64,000 bases of DNA from Paenibacillus_AP thailandensis (GCF_042685365.1 NZ_JBHUMY010000009.1:1-64000); one strand, 5' to 3'. Numbered from the stretch's first letter, positions 9,075-18,078 are shown. Notes: a model not told the origin generated them from the sequence alone. Program-made: numbers and translations.

Positions 9075-9575
9075 TTATTTGCGAAGAAATCCGTCCACCA
9101 TTTCGTTCATGGATTTTACGGTCGTTTTTTTGTACTGCAAGCCGAGGCGTATAACTTTAAACTGCTGTCTGCGGGAAAGCTGCTTAAAGCGCGGCTGCTG
9201 ATTGAGGAAAGCGCGGATAATCGACAAGCTTTTGGCCGGGGTCCGATCGCGGTTTAAGTGAGGAATATCCGGTTGCGACGAGTTTCCCCGAAGCCGGAAA
9301 CGGTTCGCGAAGAAACCGAAGCTTGCCGCGGCCTTGCTCTCGTCCACTAGACATGGCACCGTTTTTTTCTTCGTATGCTGCTTGAAGTATTCATAGTGGT
9401 TTTGGCCGCCGACGACGACATAACCTCCGTGCTTCCTGCTTTTGCGGACGATAAGCAAATGCATGAAATCTTGCGCGGCAATGCGCAGCTCCTTGATGCG
9501 CCTGGTCGGTTGAGCGGAACCGCCCGCCTTGATTTTGCTCAGAGGGATATACTGGACCGTGTATCGCATATCCAT
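9075..9575 (-). CDS. ParB-N-like hypothetical protein
   Basis: A 166-residue soluble basic protein. The first 100 residues resemble a ParB/Srx-type fold: YIPLSKIKAG at 9-18, then two short strands around LLIVRK and YVVVGGQNHYEYFK, and VPCLVDE, the usual layout of ParB N-terminal domains in small Bacillales proteins. The C-terminal 60 residues are helical and rich in Lys, Arg and Gln. A good GGAGGAG lies ahead of two possible starts, 9575 and 9569. It is not obviously linked to the genes on either side. I do not recognise a specific function; DNA or nucleotide binding is only a guess from the fold. Confidence 0.75.
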   Translation of the reverse strand: MDMRYTVQYIPLSKIKAGGSAQPTRRIKELRIAAQDFMHLLIVRKSRKHGGYVVVGGQNHYEYFKQHTKKKTVPCLVDESKAAASFGFFANRFRLRGNSSQPDIPHLNRDRTPAKSLSIIRAFLNQQPRFKQLSRRQQFKVIRLGLQYKKTTVKSMNEMVDGFLRK

Positions 9576-9673
9576 CCTCTCCTCCGGATCTTGTCATGCT
9601 CAGCATATGACCGGGCGGCTTGGCCGGTGACAAGGGAGGGGGCGGTTTAATGCCGGATAAGCCTCCGGAGAGG

Positions 9674-11671
9674 CTAAGCATCGGCCGCGCGGTCCGCCCA
9701 CTTCATCACTTCTTCGCTTTTCATCGGCTTTCCGTAGAAAAACCCTTGCATCACGTAGCAGCCGAGCTCCGTCAAAAAATCGATGTGCTCCTCGTTTTCA
9801 ACGCCTTCGGCAATGACATCCAAATTTAACTGTTCGGCCATCAGAACGATCGCATGAATAATCGCCCGCTTGCTCGGCGTTTCCAAATCGTTCGTAAACA
9901 GCCGGTCCAATTTCAGGGCGTCGATCGGAATCCGGTCAAGCAATCCGATGGAAGAATACCCCGTACCGAAGTCGTCCATCGACACCCGCACTCCCAGTTT
10001 GCGAATATCCTCCAGCTGGCTGATAATATCGTTTAAATCGTATAACACCATCGACTCCGTAATTTCCAGTTCGAGCATTTGGGGATCCAGCTTCCATTTT
10101 TGAAGCACATGAGTGACCAGTTCAACCAAGCAGTTCGTTTGAAACAGCCTGACGGACAAATTGACCGATACCGGCTGGTGAATCCCTTGCGAATGCCATA
10201 CGCTGCATTGACGGCAGGCTTCTTCCAAAGTCCATCTCGTCATGGGGATAATAAGGCCCGTCTCTTCCGCAATCGGAATAAATTCGCCCGGAGCGACCAG
10301 CCCCAGCCGGGGATGCTGCCAACGAAGCAGCGCTTCAAAGCCGTATAGCTGGTTCGTCTTTACGTTCCACTTGGGCTGATACTCGATAAAAAATTGCCGC
10401 TGCTCCAGCGCCAGCTGAAGATCCTTCTCCAATTCCATCTTCCGTACCTCTTGAACGCCCATCTCGTCCGTATACACGCAAAATTGGTTTTTGCCGAGCT
10501 TCTTCGCTTTGTACATGGCGGTATCCGCCGTTTTGAGAAGAATCGATGAATCCGATTTTAGAATCGTGCCGATACTGATCCCGATGCTCCCGGTAATATG
10601 CAAATCGTTTCCGTCGATGCGAAACACCTCTTTCAACGTTTGCAAAATATCTTTGGCAAGCTGCACGGCTCGTTCCTGATCGCATCTTTTTACAATAAAA
10701 AGAAATTCGTCGCCGCCAATGCGAAACGCTTGCTGATCGCTTCGGACAAATCGGCCCAGCCGTTTGCCGACTTCCTGTACGAGCAGATCGCCGACATTAT
10801 GTCCGAGCGTGTCATTGATGGCCTTAAACTGGTCCAAATCCAGAAACAGGACCCCGACGCTTTCGTTTTCGGCGTAAGTATTGAAGAAACGATTCATCTC
10901 ATTGCGGTTGGGCAATCCCGTAATCGTATCCTGGTAGGCCATTTTCTCCAGCACGTACCGGTCAAAAAACATGGCTCCCCACGAGATGAAAAGCATAATA
11001 AAGATCGTTACCGTAACCCCGTATAGAAGAAAAAGATCCACGGAATGGCCTGCCGTCGCCATGTCGGCATGCCCGTAAAATTTCGCCGCTTTCATTCCCG
11101 TGTAATGCATGCCGCATATCGCAAAGCCCATGACGACGGCGGACAGCCACTTCAACCCGCTTGTCGAAGCTTGATTGCGGAAACGTATAAACAAAAAAAG
11201 GGCGGCGTAAGAAGCCATTAACGCGATGATCGCCGATAAAGCCCATAACGATCTGTCATAAACCAATTCGAGAGGCATGACCATGGCCTCCATCCCGGTA
11301 TAGTGCATAGCCACGATGCCGGTGCCCATAATAAACCCGCCGACCGCAATATGATACCGGTTAATTTGTTTCGGCATCGTAATATAAAAGGCGATGAAGG
11401 AGGCGATGACGCTGGCGGCCATCGAAAGAAGCGTAAGCCAAATATCGTATTTTACGGTCGAATGCAGGTGAAACGCAAGCATGCCGACAAAATGCATGGA
11501 CCATACCCCGTTGCCCATCACCAGGGCGCCGGCCGCAAGCCAAAAATAACGAACCTTTCCGCTGGAATATGAAATCTTGGCCGTTATGCTTAACGCCGAA
11601 TATGACGCCAATATTGCAATAACCATAGAAAGAGCAACAATATAGTAGTTATAGCTGCCTTCCATATACAT
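9674..11671 (-). CDS. MHYT sensor GGDEF-EAL c-di-GMP protein
   Basis: A 665-residue membrane protein for cyclic-di-GMP turnover. The N-terminal integral-membrane MHYT domain (about 1-225) has three repeats, readable as SMHFVGM, AMHYTGM and GMHYTGM, thought to bind copper and sense a gas or redox signal. A GGDEF domain follows with intact RIGGDEF and then an EAL domain with FEALLRW and DDFGTGYSS, so both cyclase and phosphodiesterase motifs are present. The inhibitory I-site RxxD is not seen five residues before GGDEF (VRSD instead). The start at 11671 is chosen because GGAG lies ten bases ahead; 11692 and the far upstream 11827 are alternatives. The B. subtilis relative of this layout is YkoW. 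Confidence 0.92.
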   Translation of the reverse strand: MYMEGSYNYYIVALSMVIAILASYSALSITAKISYSSGKVRYFWLAAGALVMGNGVWSMHFVGMLAFHLHSTVKYDIWLTLLSMAASVIASFIAFYITMPKQINRYHIAVGGFIMGTGIVAMHYTGMEAMVMPLELVYDRSLWALSAIIALMASYAALFLFIRFRNQASTSGLKWLSAVVMGFAICGMHYTGMKAAKFYGHADMATAGHSVDLFLLYGVTVTIFIMLFISWGAMFFDRYVLEKMAYQDTITGLPNRNEMNRFFNTYAENESVGVLFLDLDQFKAINDTLGHNVGDLLVQEVGKRLGRFVRSDQQAFRIGGDEFLFIVKRCDQERAVQLAKDILQTLKEVFRIDGNDLHITGSIGISIGTILKSDSSILLKTADTAMYKAKKLGKNQFCVYTDEMGVQEVRKMELEKDLQLALEQRQFFIEYQPKWNVKTNQLYGFEALLRWQHPRLGLVAPGEFIPIAEETGLIIPMTRWTLEEACRQCSVWHSQGIHQPVSVNLSVRLFQTNCLVELVTHVLQKWKLDPQMLELEITESMVLYDLNDIISQLEDIRKLGVRVSMDDFGTGYSSIGLLDRIPIDALKLDRLFTNDLETPSKRAIIHAIVLMAEQLNLDVIAEGVENEEHIDFLTELGCYVMQGFFYGKPMKSEEVMKWADRAADA

Positions 11672-11832
11672 GTTCGAATCACTCCATTCCATGTTCCTGT
11701 CGAATTCTATTATCTCATGAAGGTCTATATAATTTCTCGACAAACATCGACGAATGTTCGACATGTCCGCCGGAAGGACGTAAGCCGGCGGTTTCGGAGA
11801 CCTATGTACGCAGGTAGGATCAAACAATGAAG

Positions 11833-11872
11833 AAAAAAATAACCAGTCGCCGGATCGTTTCCGGCGACTGGT
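11833..11872 (-). terminator. terminator of the fructose PTS operon
   Basis: A strong hairpin with arms ACCAGTCGCCGGA and TCCGGCGACTGGT and a 4-5 base loop lies 30 bases past the ptsI stop. On the minus strand it is followed by TTATTTTTTTC. Confidence 0.88.
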
Positions 11873-11901
11873 ACATGACTTTCAATTAGCTCGGCTGGCG
11901 G

Positions 11902-13641
11902 CTACGCCCGATTCAGATAAGCTTCCAGCTCGGCGCGAACTTCGCCCGGCGTCTCCAGATCGAGCAGCCGTTCGGTCAGCCGCAGGCAATCTTCCCGGTC
12001 AAGCGACGAGACCGTCTCCTTAACTCGGGCGATCTTTGGCGGCGACATGCTCCATTCCTGCAAGCCAAGACCGATCAGCAGCGGGGCGGCCAGCGGATCT
12101 CCGGCCATGCTGCCGCACATGCCGGTCCATTTGCCGTGACGGTTCGATGCGTCGATCACCAGCTTGATAAGCCGGATAACGGAAGGATGGAAATAATCGT
12201 ACAAGTACGACACCTTTTCGTTCATGCGGTCGACCGCAACCGTATATTGCACAAGATCGTTTGTTCCGATGCTGAAGAAATCGACTTCCTTGGCGAAACG
12301 GTCCGCAAGCAGCGCCGCCGCCGGAATCTCGATCATGATGCCGACTTCGATGTCCTCGCCGATCTGCACCCCTTCCGCCGCAAGCCCGCCTTTCGCTTCC
12401 TCGAACAGAGCCTTGGCGGCGCGCCACTCCTCCAGCCCGGAAATCATCGGGAACATCACTTTGACCGGACCGTGCGCGCTTGCCCGGATAATCGCGCGAA
12501 GCTGCGTCAAGAACAGCTCCTTCCGGTCAAGGCAGAGCCGAATGGCGCGGTAACCGAGAAAAGGATTGAGCTCCGCCGGCAAATCCAGATACGGCAGCTC
12601 CTTGTCGCCGCCGATGTCCAGCGTCCGAATGACGACCGGCCGCCCTTCCATTGCCTCGATCGCTTTCCGGTACGCTTCGTATTGAACGTCCTCGGAAGGC
12701 AGCTTCGATTCGCCCATAAACAGAAATTCCGTCCGGTACAAGCCTACCGCTTCCGCGCCTTTGCCGGGAAGTCCCTCCGCTTCTTGCGGAGTGCCGATAT
12801 TGGCGGCGATTTCGATCGCAAAGCCGTCCTTTGTCGCCGCCGGGCGGCTGCCGAACTCGGCAAGCCGCTCCTGCTCCGCCCGCTCCGCTTTCATCTTAGC
12901 TTCGTATTCAAGCCGGGTCGCCTCCCCGGGATCGACGATGCATTCGCCGGTCGTACCGTCAATGATCAGGTCGGCCCCATGCCGGATCGAATCGATGCCC
13001 GAACCTGCGCCGAGAACGGCGGCGATCCCGAGCGAGTTAGCCAAGATGGCGGTATGCGACGTGGTCCCGCCGACACGCGTAACGAAGCCAAGCACATAGC
13101 TTTTGTCCAATTGAACCGTATCGGACGGCGACAAGTCGTCGGCCACGACAATGACCTTCTCCCGGATGTCGGCGAGAGAAGCGCCTTGACGGCCAACCAG
13201 ATGCGCCATGAGGCGTGTCCCGGCATCGCGGACGTCCGCCGCTCTTTCCTTCATGTAGTCGCTCGCCATGCTTTCGAACAAGGACGCCACCTGGTTCACC
13301 GTCCGAAGCACGGCGGTTTCGGCCGACAGGCCTTCCTCGCGGATGAGCTGCTGCATCGGCGGATAAAAAGCGGGATCGTTCAAAAAGCTGATCTGCCCTT
13401 TCAAAATCGCCGCCTTCTCTTCGCCGACCGTTTGTTTCGCGCGCTCGACCAATTCGGCAAGCTCGGCTTCGCAGCCGGCTTTGGCCCGTTCCAGCCGCCG
13501 CAGCTCCGATTCGGGGTTATCGGTGCGGGTCTCCCGAATCTGTTCAAGCTTGAGCGGCTGATAAACGAAGGCTTTGCCGATGCGGATCCCTTCGGATACG
13601 CCCAGCCCCCTTATGCGCCGCTCGGATGGATGTGCCGTCAT
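11902..13641 (-). CDS. ptsI: PTS enzyme I (PEP-protein phosphotransferase)
   Basis: A 579-residue enzyme I, which transfers phosphate from phosphoenolpyruvate to HPr. The phosphorylated His196 is visible in GGTTSHTAIL, and the C-terminal PEP-binding barrel has MFPMIS, the GTNDL segment and the catalytic Cys in GMCGSMAGD. Length matches the family (about 570-580). ATG at 13641 is taken over the GTG at 13650 because AAAGGAG lies eight bases ahead of it. It is the last gene of the fructose operon, directly after HPr. Placement of ptsI and ptsH inside a fructose operon is unusual for Bacilli, where ptsHI is normally its own unit. Confidence 0.96.
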   Translation of the reverse strand: MTAHPSERRIRGLGVSEGIRIGKAFVYQPLKLEQIRETRTDNPESELRRLERAKAGCEAELAELVERAKQTVGEEKAAILKGQISFLNDPAFYPPMQQLIREEGLSAETAVLRTVNQVASLFESMASDYMKERAADVRDAGTRLMAHLVGRQGASLADIREKVIVVADDLSPSDTVQLDKSYVLGFVTRVGGTTSHTAILANSLGIAAVLGAGSGIDSIRHGADLIIDGTTGECIVDPGEATRLEYEAKMKAERAEQERLAEFGSRPAATKDGFAIEIAANIGTPQEAEGLPGKGAEAVGLYRTEFLFMGESKLPSEDVQYEAYRKAIEAMEGRPVVIRTLDIGGDKELPYLDLPAELNPFLGYRAIRLCLDRKELFLTQLRAIIRASAHGPVKVMFPMISGLEEWRAAKALFEEAKGGLAAEGVQIGEDIEVGIMIEIPAAALLADRFAKEVDFFSIGTNDLVQYTVAVDRMNEKVSYLYDYFHPSVIRLIKLVIDASNRHGKWTGMCGSMAGDPLAAPLLIGLGLQEWSMSPPKIARVKETVSSLDREDCLRLTERLLDLETPGEVRAELEAYLNRA

Positions 13642-13675
13642 AGAAGCCACTCCTTTCTCCCGCGGAAATCCGGCG

Positions 13676-13948
13676 TCATGCTTCGCCGAAGCCGCTTTGT
13701 ACGAGCTCGGCGAGCTGATCGACCGCTTCCTTTTCGTCCGGCCCCTCCGCCTGGATCGTAATGACGGAGCCTTTCGCCAGCCCGAGGGTCATCAGGTTAA
13801 GAATGCTTTTGGCGTTCGCTTCCGTCGTCGTGCCTTCCGGCTTCACCAGTATCGTCGATTGAAATTGGACCGCCTTCTCGGTAAAAAGCTGGGCGGGACG
13901 GATATGAAACCCCGCTTCGTTCACAATCGTCGCTTGTCGCGTATGCAT
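13676..13948 (-). CDS. ptsH: HPr family phosphocarrier protein
   Basis: A 90-residue HPr. The active-site His15 lies in GFHIRPA, with Arg17 conserved. The regulatory Ser is Ser48 in NAKSIL, equivalent to Ser46 of B. subtilis HPr with a two-residue insertion before it, so HPr-kinase control and CcpA co-repression may be retained. The start at 13948 has GGAGGAGG ahead. It lies between the IIA gene and ptsI and should carry phosphate to the fructose IIA. Sequence around the active site (FHIRPAQ rather than IHARPAT) differs from the common Bacillus type, so this may be a fructose-dedicated HPr. Confidence 0.93.
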   Translation of the reverse strand: MHTRQATIVNEAGFHIRPAQLFTEKAVQFQSTILVKPEGTTTEANAKSILNLMTLGLAKGSVITIQAEGPDEKEAVDQLAELVQSGFGEA

Positions 13949-13970
13949 AATCGTCGGTTCCTCCTCCGGT

Positions 13971-14426
13971 TTAAATCGTTGCAAGCAAGCTTTCGAGCTG
14001 CTCCGGCCCTTCGACGGCCATCAGCTTCTCGCGGAAGCCGGAGTCGATCAGCTTCCGGGAGAGCGCGATCAAAATTTGCAAATGCTCGTTCCCCGCCGCA
14101 GCCTCCGGCACGGCGATCATAAAGACGGCCTTAACCGGCTCTCCGTCCAGCGACTGCCATTCCACCGGAGAAGCCAGCTTGGCGAAAGCCAGCCCCGGCC
14201 GGTCTACGCCGGCGGATTTGCCGTGCGGAATGGCCACGCCGAAGCCGATTCCGGTCGAACCGGTCGATTCTCGCGCCAGAACGGCTTCCATATATTGCTG
14301 TTTATCCGAGACGGACCCGGAAGCGACAAGCCCGTCGATCATGTCGGAGATGATTGCCTTTTTATCGGTTCCCGCGAGCGGAATGAGAATGGATTTCTCG
14401 TGAAGCAGGTCTTGAATATTCATCAT
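13971..14426 (-). CDS. PTS fructose-type IIA component
   Basis: A 151-residue EIIA of the mannitol/fructose family. The phosphorylated His68 lies in the motif GVAIPHGKS. It accepts phosphate from HPr and passes it to the IIB domain of the gene upstream. In B. subtilis the fructose IIA is fused into one FruA polypeptide, while here it is a separate gene after IIBC. ATG at 14426 or 14423 is preceded by GGGAGGAACTT; the longer frame to 14444 starts inside this ribosome site. Confidence 0.93.
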   Translation of the reverse strand: MMNIQDLLHEKSILIPLAGTDKKAIISDMIDGLVASGSVSDKQQYMEAVLARESTGSTGIGFGVAIPHGKSAGVDRPGLAFAKLASPVEWQSLDGEPVKAVFMIAVPEAAAGNEHLQILIALSRKLIDSGFREKLMAVEGPEQLESLLATI

Positions 14427-14446
14427 AAGTTCCTCCCGATTCAAAT

Positions 14447-15826
14447 TTAGGACTGCCGTTCAACCGGCTTCTTCAAAATGCTAAGCAGGATGGCGGTAAC
14501 CGCCGTGCCGATCGCAATGGCCAGCGCGTAAAGCCCCAGGTGTCCGACGGCATTCGGAATCGGGAGCACGAAGATGCCTCCGTGCGGAGCGCGAAGCGTG
14601 GCGCCGAACGCCATCGACAACGCTCCGGTAACCGCCGAACCGGCTACGATCGAAGGGATGACGCGGAACGGATCGCCCGCCGCGAACGGTATGGCGCCTT
14701 CCGTTATGAAGGCGATGCCGAGAACGGATGCGGCTTTGCCGGCGTCCTTCTCCTCTTTGGTAAACTTGTTCCGGGCAATCAGCGTCGCAAGCCACAAGCC
14801 GAGCGGCGGCGTCATCCCGGCAGCCATAACGGCTGCCATCGGCGCATACACGTCGCTTCCCAGCAAGCCGACGGCAAACGTGTACGCCGCCTTGTTGAGC
14901 GGACCGCCCATGTCGACCGCCATCATGCCGCCGAGAAGCAAACCGAGCAGAACCGCATTCGTCGTGCCGAGACCCGTCAGCCAGTTCGTCAAAGCTTGCA
15001 TGATGCTGCTTACAGGTTCGCCGATGACATAGATCATGAGCAAGCCCGTAATCCCCGACGCGAGCAGCGGAATGAGCAGAATCGGCTTTAAACCTTCGAG
15101 ATTTCTCGGCAGCTTGATATATTTCTTTAACGCCAGAGCCGTATAGCCGGCCAGGAATCCGGAAAGAATACCGCCGAGGAAGCCGGCGCCGGTGCTCGAT
15201 GCGAGCATCCCGCCGATCAGGCCGGGGGCAAGCCCGGGCTTCTCCGCTATCGAAAACGCGATAAATCCGGACAAGATCGGCACCATAAGAGCAAACGCCG
15301 AATTGCTGCCGATCTGCATAAGAGCGGCCGCCAGCGTTCCCTCTTCCTTGAACGCTTCGATGCCGAACACGAACGACAGGGCGATGAGCAGACCGCCGGC
15401 CACGACAAGCGGAAGCATATGGGAGACGCCCGTCATCAGATGCTTGTATGGGCCGGAGCGCGCCGCGCTGCGTTTTTCTTTCAGCTGTTCGACCTGCTTG
15501 CCATAATCTGCGGCTTGGGCCGGCTGTTTACTCAGCGCTTCCTCGAGCAGGCCGGCCGGGTTTTTGATCGCTTGCGCCACCGGCACCCGGACGACGGGCT
15601 TGCCGGCGAACCGGGATTCCATCACGTCCGTATCCGCCGCGACGATAATCGCGTGCGCTTCGGCGATTTCCTGTTCGGTCAATTCGTTTTCGACGCCGAC
15701 GGCGCCGCGGGTTTCCACTTTAAGCGGGACGTCTTTTTCCTTGGCCGCTTTCGCCAGCGACTCCGCAGCCATGTAGGTGTGGGCGACACCCGTCGGACAC
15801 GCGGTAACGGCGAGCAATTTTTTCAT
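14447..15826 (-). CDS. fruA: PTS fructose transporter IIBC
   Basis: A 459-residue fructose-specific permease. The IIB domain is N-terminal (1-100), with phosphorylated Cys10 in TACPTGVAHTYMAAE, followed by a Lys/Arg-rich linker and an integral-membrane IIC domain with about eight to nine segments, including the loop GAIPFAAGDPFRVIP. It phosphorylates fructose to fructose-1-phosphate during uptake. ATG at 15826 is preceded by AAGGAGGG that overlaps the fruK stop; the longer frame runs into fruK and is rejected. Fructose is inferred from the FruK partner. Confidence 0.95.
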   Translation of the reverse strand: MKKLLAVTACPTGVAHTYMAAESLAKAAKEKDVPLKVETRGAVGVENELTEQEIAEAHAIIVAADTDVMESRFAGKPVVRVPVAQAIKNPAGLLEEALSKQPAQAADYGKQVEQLKEKRSAARSGPYKHLMTGVSHMLPLVVAGGLLIALSFVFGIEAFKEEGTLAAALMQIGSNSAFALMVPILSGFIAFSIAEKPGLAPGLIGGMLASSTGAGFLGGILSGFLAGYTALALKKYIKLPRNLEGLKPILLIPLLASGITGLLMIYVIGEPVSSIMQALTNWLTGLGTTNAVLLGLLLGGMMAVDMGGPLNKAAYTFAVGLLGSDVYAPMAAVMAAGMTPPLGLWLATLIARNKFTKEEKDAGKAASVLGIAFITEGAIPFAAGDPFRVIPSIVAGSAVTGALSMAFGATLRAPHGGIFVLPIPNAVGHLGLYALAIAIGTAVTAILLSILKKPVERQS

Positions 15827-15831
15827 ATCGA

Positions 15832-16803
15832 TCACCCTCCTTGATATGCTTGCCCGGATTGTTCGCGGGCGAGATGAACCAAATGCAAGGATTGCCGAAC
15901 CTCTTCCAGCGTACATACCTCGGTTCCCGGCTTCGATGCGGTTACGGTGCCCGCCGCGGAAGTCCATCTTGCAATCTCTTCCGCCGCTTGGCCTTGAAGA
16001 AAACCGTAGACCATCGCCGCGACCATCGAATCGCCGGCTCCCACCGTGCTGACCGGCGTAATCGGAAACGGCCGCGCCGCGACAACGTCTTCTTTCGTTA
16101 CCAGCAGCGATCCTTCCGCCCCCATCGAAACAAGCACGTATTCGATGCCGCGGTCCGTAAGGGACCGGGCGCCGCGCACAATGCTCTCCCTGCTGTTCAG
16201 GCCGGTGCCGAGAAGCGCTTCCAATTCGTGAATATTAGGCTTGATGGCGTACGGCGCTGCCTCGATGCCGTATGCCAAAGCTTTGCCGTCCGCATCCAGT
16301 ATCGTACGAACGCCCGATTGTCTCGCCGCCTCGATCAACGTCCGGTAGAACTGCGGCGGGGCGCCCGGGGGAAGACTGCCGGCCAGGACCACGAAGGAAG
16401 CGTTCGCCGCCTCCTCCCTGAATGCCGTCAGAAAATCGTCCAGAATACCGGCATCGACCTGAAAGCCCGGCTCGTTCAGCTCCGTCGTCCGCTTCGTCGA
16501 CTCATCGACAATTTTCAAGTTGACGCGGGTTTCGCCTTCGGCCTGCTTGAACCGGGACGGGATGTCGAGCCTCTGCAGCCGGTCGCGGATCACCTGGCCC
16601 TGATAGCCTGCCGCAAGCCCCAAAGCGCGGGTGCTTACCGCAAATTGCCGGAGCACTTTCGCCACGTTGATGCCTTTGCCGCCCGGATCGGTTCTCATCT
16701 CCCGGATGCGGTTCAAGCCGCCGTATTCGAACGAGTCGAGCGTAACCGTTTTGTCGAGGGCCGGGTTTAACGTCACCGTAATGACCGGACCTTTCGCACT
16801 CAT
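15832..16803 (-). CDS. fruK: 1-phosphofructokinase
   Basis: A 323-residue PfkB-family kinase converting fructose-1-phosphate to fructose-1,6-bisphosphate. N-terminal TLNPALDKT and the DPGGKGINVAK motif are typical of the 1-phosphofructokinase branch; the catalytic Asp258 is in VGAGDSM. Its ATG overlaps the fruR stop by four bases (ATGA), and it ends five bases before fruA, so the three genes are coupled. Confidence 0.95.
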   Translation of the reverse strand: MSAKGPVITVTLNPALDKTVTLDSFEYGGLNRIREMRTDPGGKGINVAKVLRQFAVSTRALGLAAGYQGQVIRDRLQRLDIPSRFKQAEGETRVNLKIVDESTKRTTELNEPGFQVDAGILDDFLTAFREEAANASFVVLAGSLPPGAPPQFYRTLIEAARQSGVRTILDADGKALAYGIEAAPYAIKPNIHELEALLGTGLNSRESIVRGARSLTDRGIEYVLVSMGAEGSLLVTKEDVVAARPFPITPVSTVGAGDSMVAAMVYGFLQGQAAEEIARWTSAAGTVTASKPGTEVCTLEEVRQSLHLVHLAREQSGQAYQGG

Positions 16804-17588
16804 GCCGTATCCCCCCCGCTGTCCGCCAAAATGACCTCGACTCCTACTTTTTCGATCTCCTCCACGGCCGCCCGGGAGATGCGGGAATCGGTGATCAGCG
16901 TTGAAATATCCGAAAGCTCGCCGAAACGGGCGAACGTTACGTTGCCGTATTTGCTATGGTCCGCCAGCAAAATGACGCGGTGCGCCGAGCCGATCATGCG
17001 GCGCTTCGTCGCGGCTTCGATCAAATTCGGCGTCGTCAGCCCCGACTGGGCGTCGAAGCCGTTGGTCGCCAGGAACAGCTTATCGACCCGCACCGACTCG
17101 ATCGACCGTTCCGCGAACGGCCCGACCATCGCCATCGTCTCCGGACGGAGCGTGCCGCCGGTCGTCAGCAGATCGATCTGCTTCTCTTCGGCGAGCTCCT
17201 GCACGACCTTAAGCGAATTCGTAACGACCGTTAGCCGTGCAAACCCTTTGAGCAGCTTGGCGAGCTGATACGTGGTCGTTCCCGCATCGAGAAAGACGGT
17301 ATCTCCTTCGCCGATCATCGCCAGAGCTCTTCTCGCTATGTCGGCCTTCTGCTGCTGAAACCGGTCTTCCTTCTCGAGGAAGGTCGGCTCCGCATCGCTG
17401 CCCGGAAGCGGAGCGATGGCGCCGCCGTGCGTTCGCCGGAGCTGCTTCTGCGCTTCGAGCTCCCTCAGGTCCCGGCGCACCGTCGATTCCGAAACTTGAA
17501 ACCGGCTTGCCAGCTCCTGCACGGAAGCCCGGCCCTGTCGGCCCACATAATCGGCGATCGCTTGCTTTCGTTCCTCTTCGTATAGCAT
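16800..17588 (-). CDS. fruR: DeoR-family fructose operon regulator
   Basis: A 262-residue DeoR/GlpR-type repressor. The N-terminal winged HTH (about 1-57) reads VQELASRFQVSESTVRRDLRELE; the C-terminal sugar-phosphate sensor domain has the DAGTTTYQLA motif that binds phosphorylated sugars. Fructose-1-phosphate as inducer follows from known FruR proteins. ATG at 17588 has AAGGAGGAATTCCC in front. As first gene of the operon it is probably autoregulated; a candidate operator is the palindrome at 17632-17645. Confidence 0.94.
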   Translation of the reverse strand: MLYEEERKQAIADYVGRQGRASVQELASRFQVSESTVRRDLRELEAQKQLRRTHGGAIAPLPGSDAEPTFLEKEDRFQQQKADIARRALAMIGEGDTVFLDAGTTTYQLAKLLKGFARLTVVTNSLKVVQELAEEKQIDLLTTGGTLRPETMAMVGPFAERSIESVRVDKLFLATNGFDAQSGLTTPNLIEAATKRRMIGSAHRVILLADHSKYGNVTFARFGELSDISTLITDSRISRAAVEEIEKVGVEVILADSGGDTA

Positions 17589-17631
17589 GGGAATTCCTCC
17601 TTGCCGCTTCTGTTCCGCTTTCGTCACCACA

Positions 17632-17645
17632 TGCTCAAATGAGCA
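17632..17645. promoter_or_regulatory. palindrome, candidate FruR operator
   Basis: TGCTCA-AA-TGAGCA has perfect six-base arms. It lies about 45 bases downstream of the predicted transcription start and about 44 bases ahead of fruR. Repressor binding here would be a roadblock; the link to FruR is inferred from position only. Confidence 0.4.
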
Positions 17646-17695
17646 AGGATTATCATACAACCGTTAATTATTTTGACCACTTGTGGATATTCATG

Positions 17696-17724
17696 ATTAT
17701 ATGTGATTGTTTTTGATTTGTAAA
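17696..17724 (-). promoter_or_regulatory. promoter of the fructose PTS operon
   Basis: On the minus strand TTTACA (17719-17724), a 17-base spacer and TATAAT (17696-17701) form a near-consensus sigma-A promoter about 110 bases ahead of fruR. Confidence 0.82.
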
Positions 17725-17733
17725 GCGCTTTCT
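17719..17733 (-). promoter_or_regulatory. cre-like CcpA site over the -35 box
   Basis: AGAAAGCGCTTTACA contains the perfect core GAAAGCGCTTT of the cre consensus with deviations only at one outer edge, and covers the -35 hexamer of the fructose promoter. This position predicts carbon catabolite repression by steric block. Confidence 0.65.
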
Positions 17734-17833
17734 AATCATTTTCTTTCACATTCGGTCACAAGCGAGCGCAAATGAACACGCACGAGAGAAAGAACCGCCT
17801 TTACCCGAGATTGAGGCTGCGTTTATCCCGACG

Positions 17834-17877
17834 CAAAAAAAGGTTAAGCACCGGCGCGTTAAGCCGGGCTTAACCTT
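17834..17877 (-). terminator. strong hairpin with U-tract in a gene-free stretch
   Basis: Arms GGTTAAGC and GCTTAACC with inner CCGGC/GCCGG form a stable stem; on the minus strand TTTTTTT follows. No gene lies between this and the terminator at 18079-18117, so it either backs up that one or ends an unrecognised transcript from 17880-18077. Confidence 0.7.
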
Positions 17878-17879
17878 TC

Positions 17880-18077
17880 ACCTAATTCCATCCTACGTCT
17901 TCGCCTCATATCGCGTTAACGCGGCAACCGCTGCGTTAGCGGGATTATCCCCGTTTTGAGCCCCGATCTATCGCTCCGGGCCATAGCGGCCCGCCGCTTC
18001 AAATCCTGCTCATGATTGAGGCGGCCATAACGATCTTCCAGCTGTCCCCACGATCATGGCAGCTTTGGCATTTGAAC
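17880..18077. other. structured gene-free stretch between two terminators
   Basis: The stretch holds several short inverted repeats (GGGAT-a-ATCCC at about 17940; GCGTTAACGCGG facing CCGCTGCGTTAGCGG; GGGCC-atagc-GGCCC) and no convincing ORF; the best minus-strand frame is only 26 codons. With terminators on both sides it could be a small RNA or a decayed repeat element. Confidence 0.4.
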
Positions 18078-18078
18078 A

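Noticed and set aside
12136..13761. Plus-strand frame of 541 codons opposite ptsI
   Set aside because: Antisense shadow of ptsI with Arg-rich composition and no family features.
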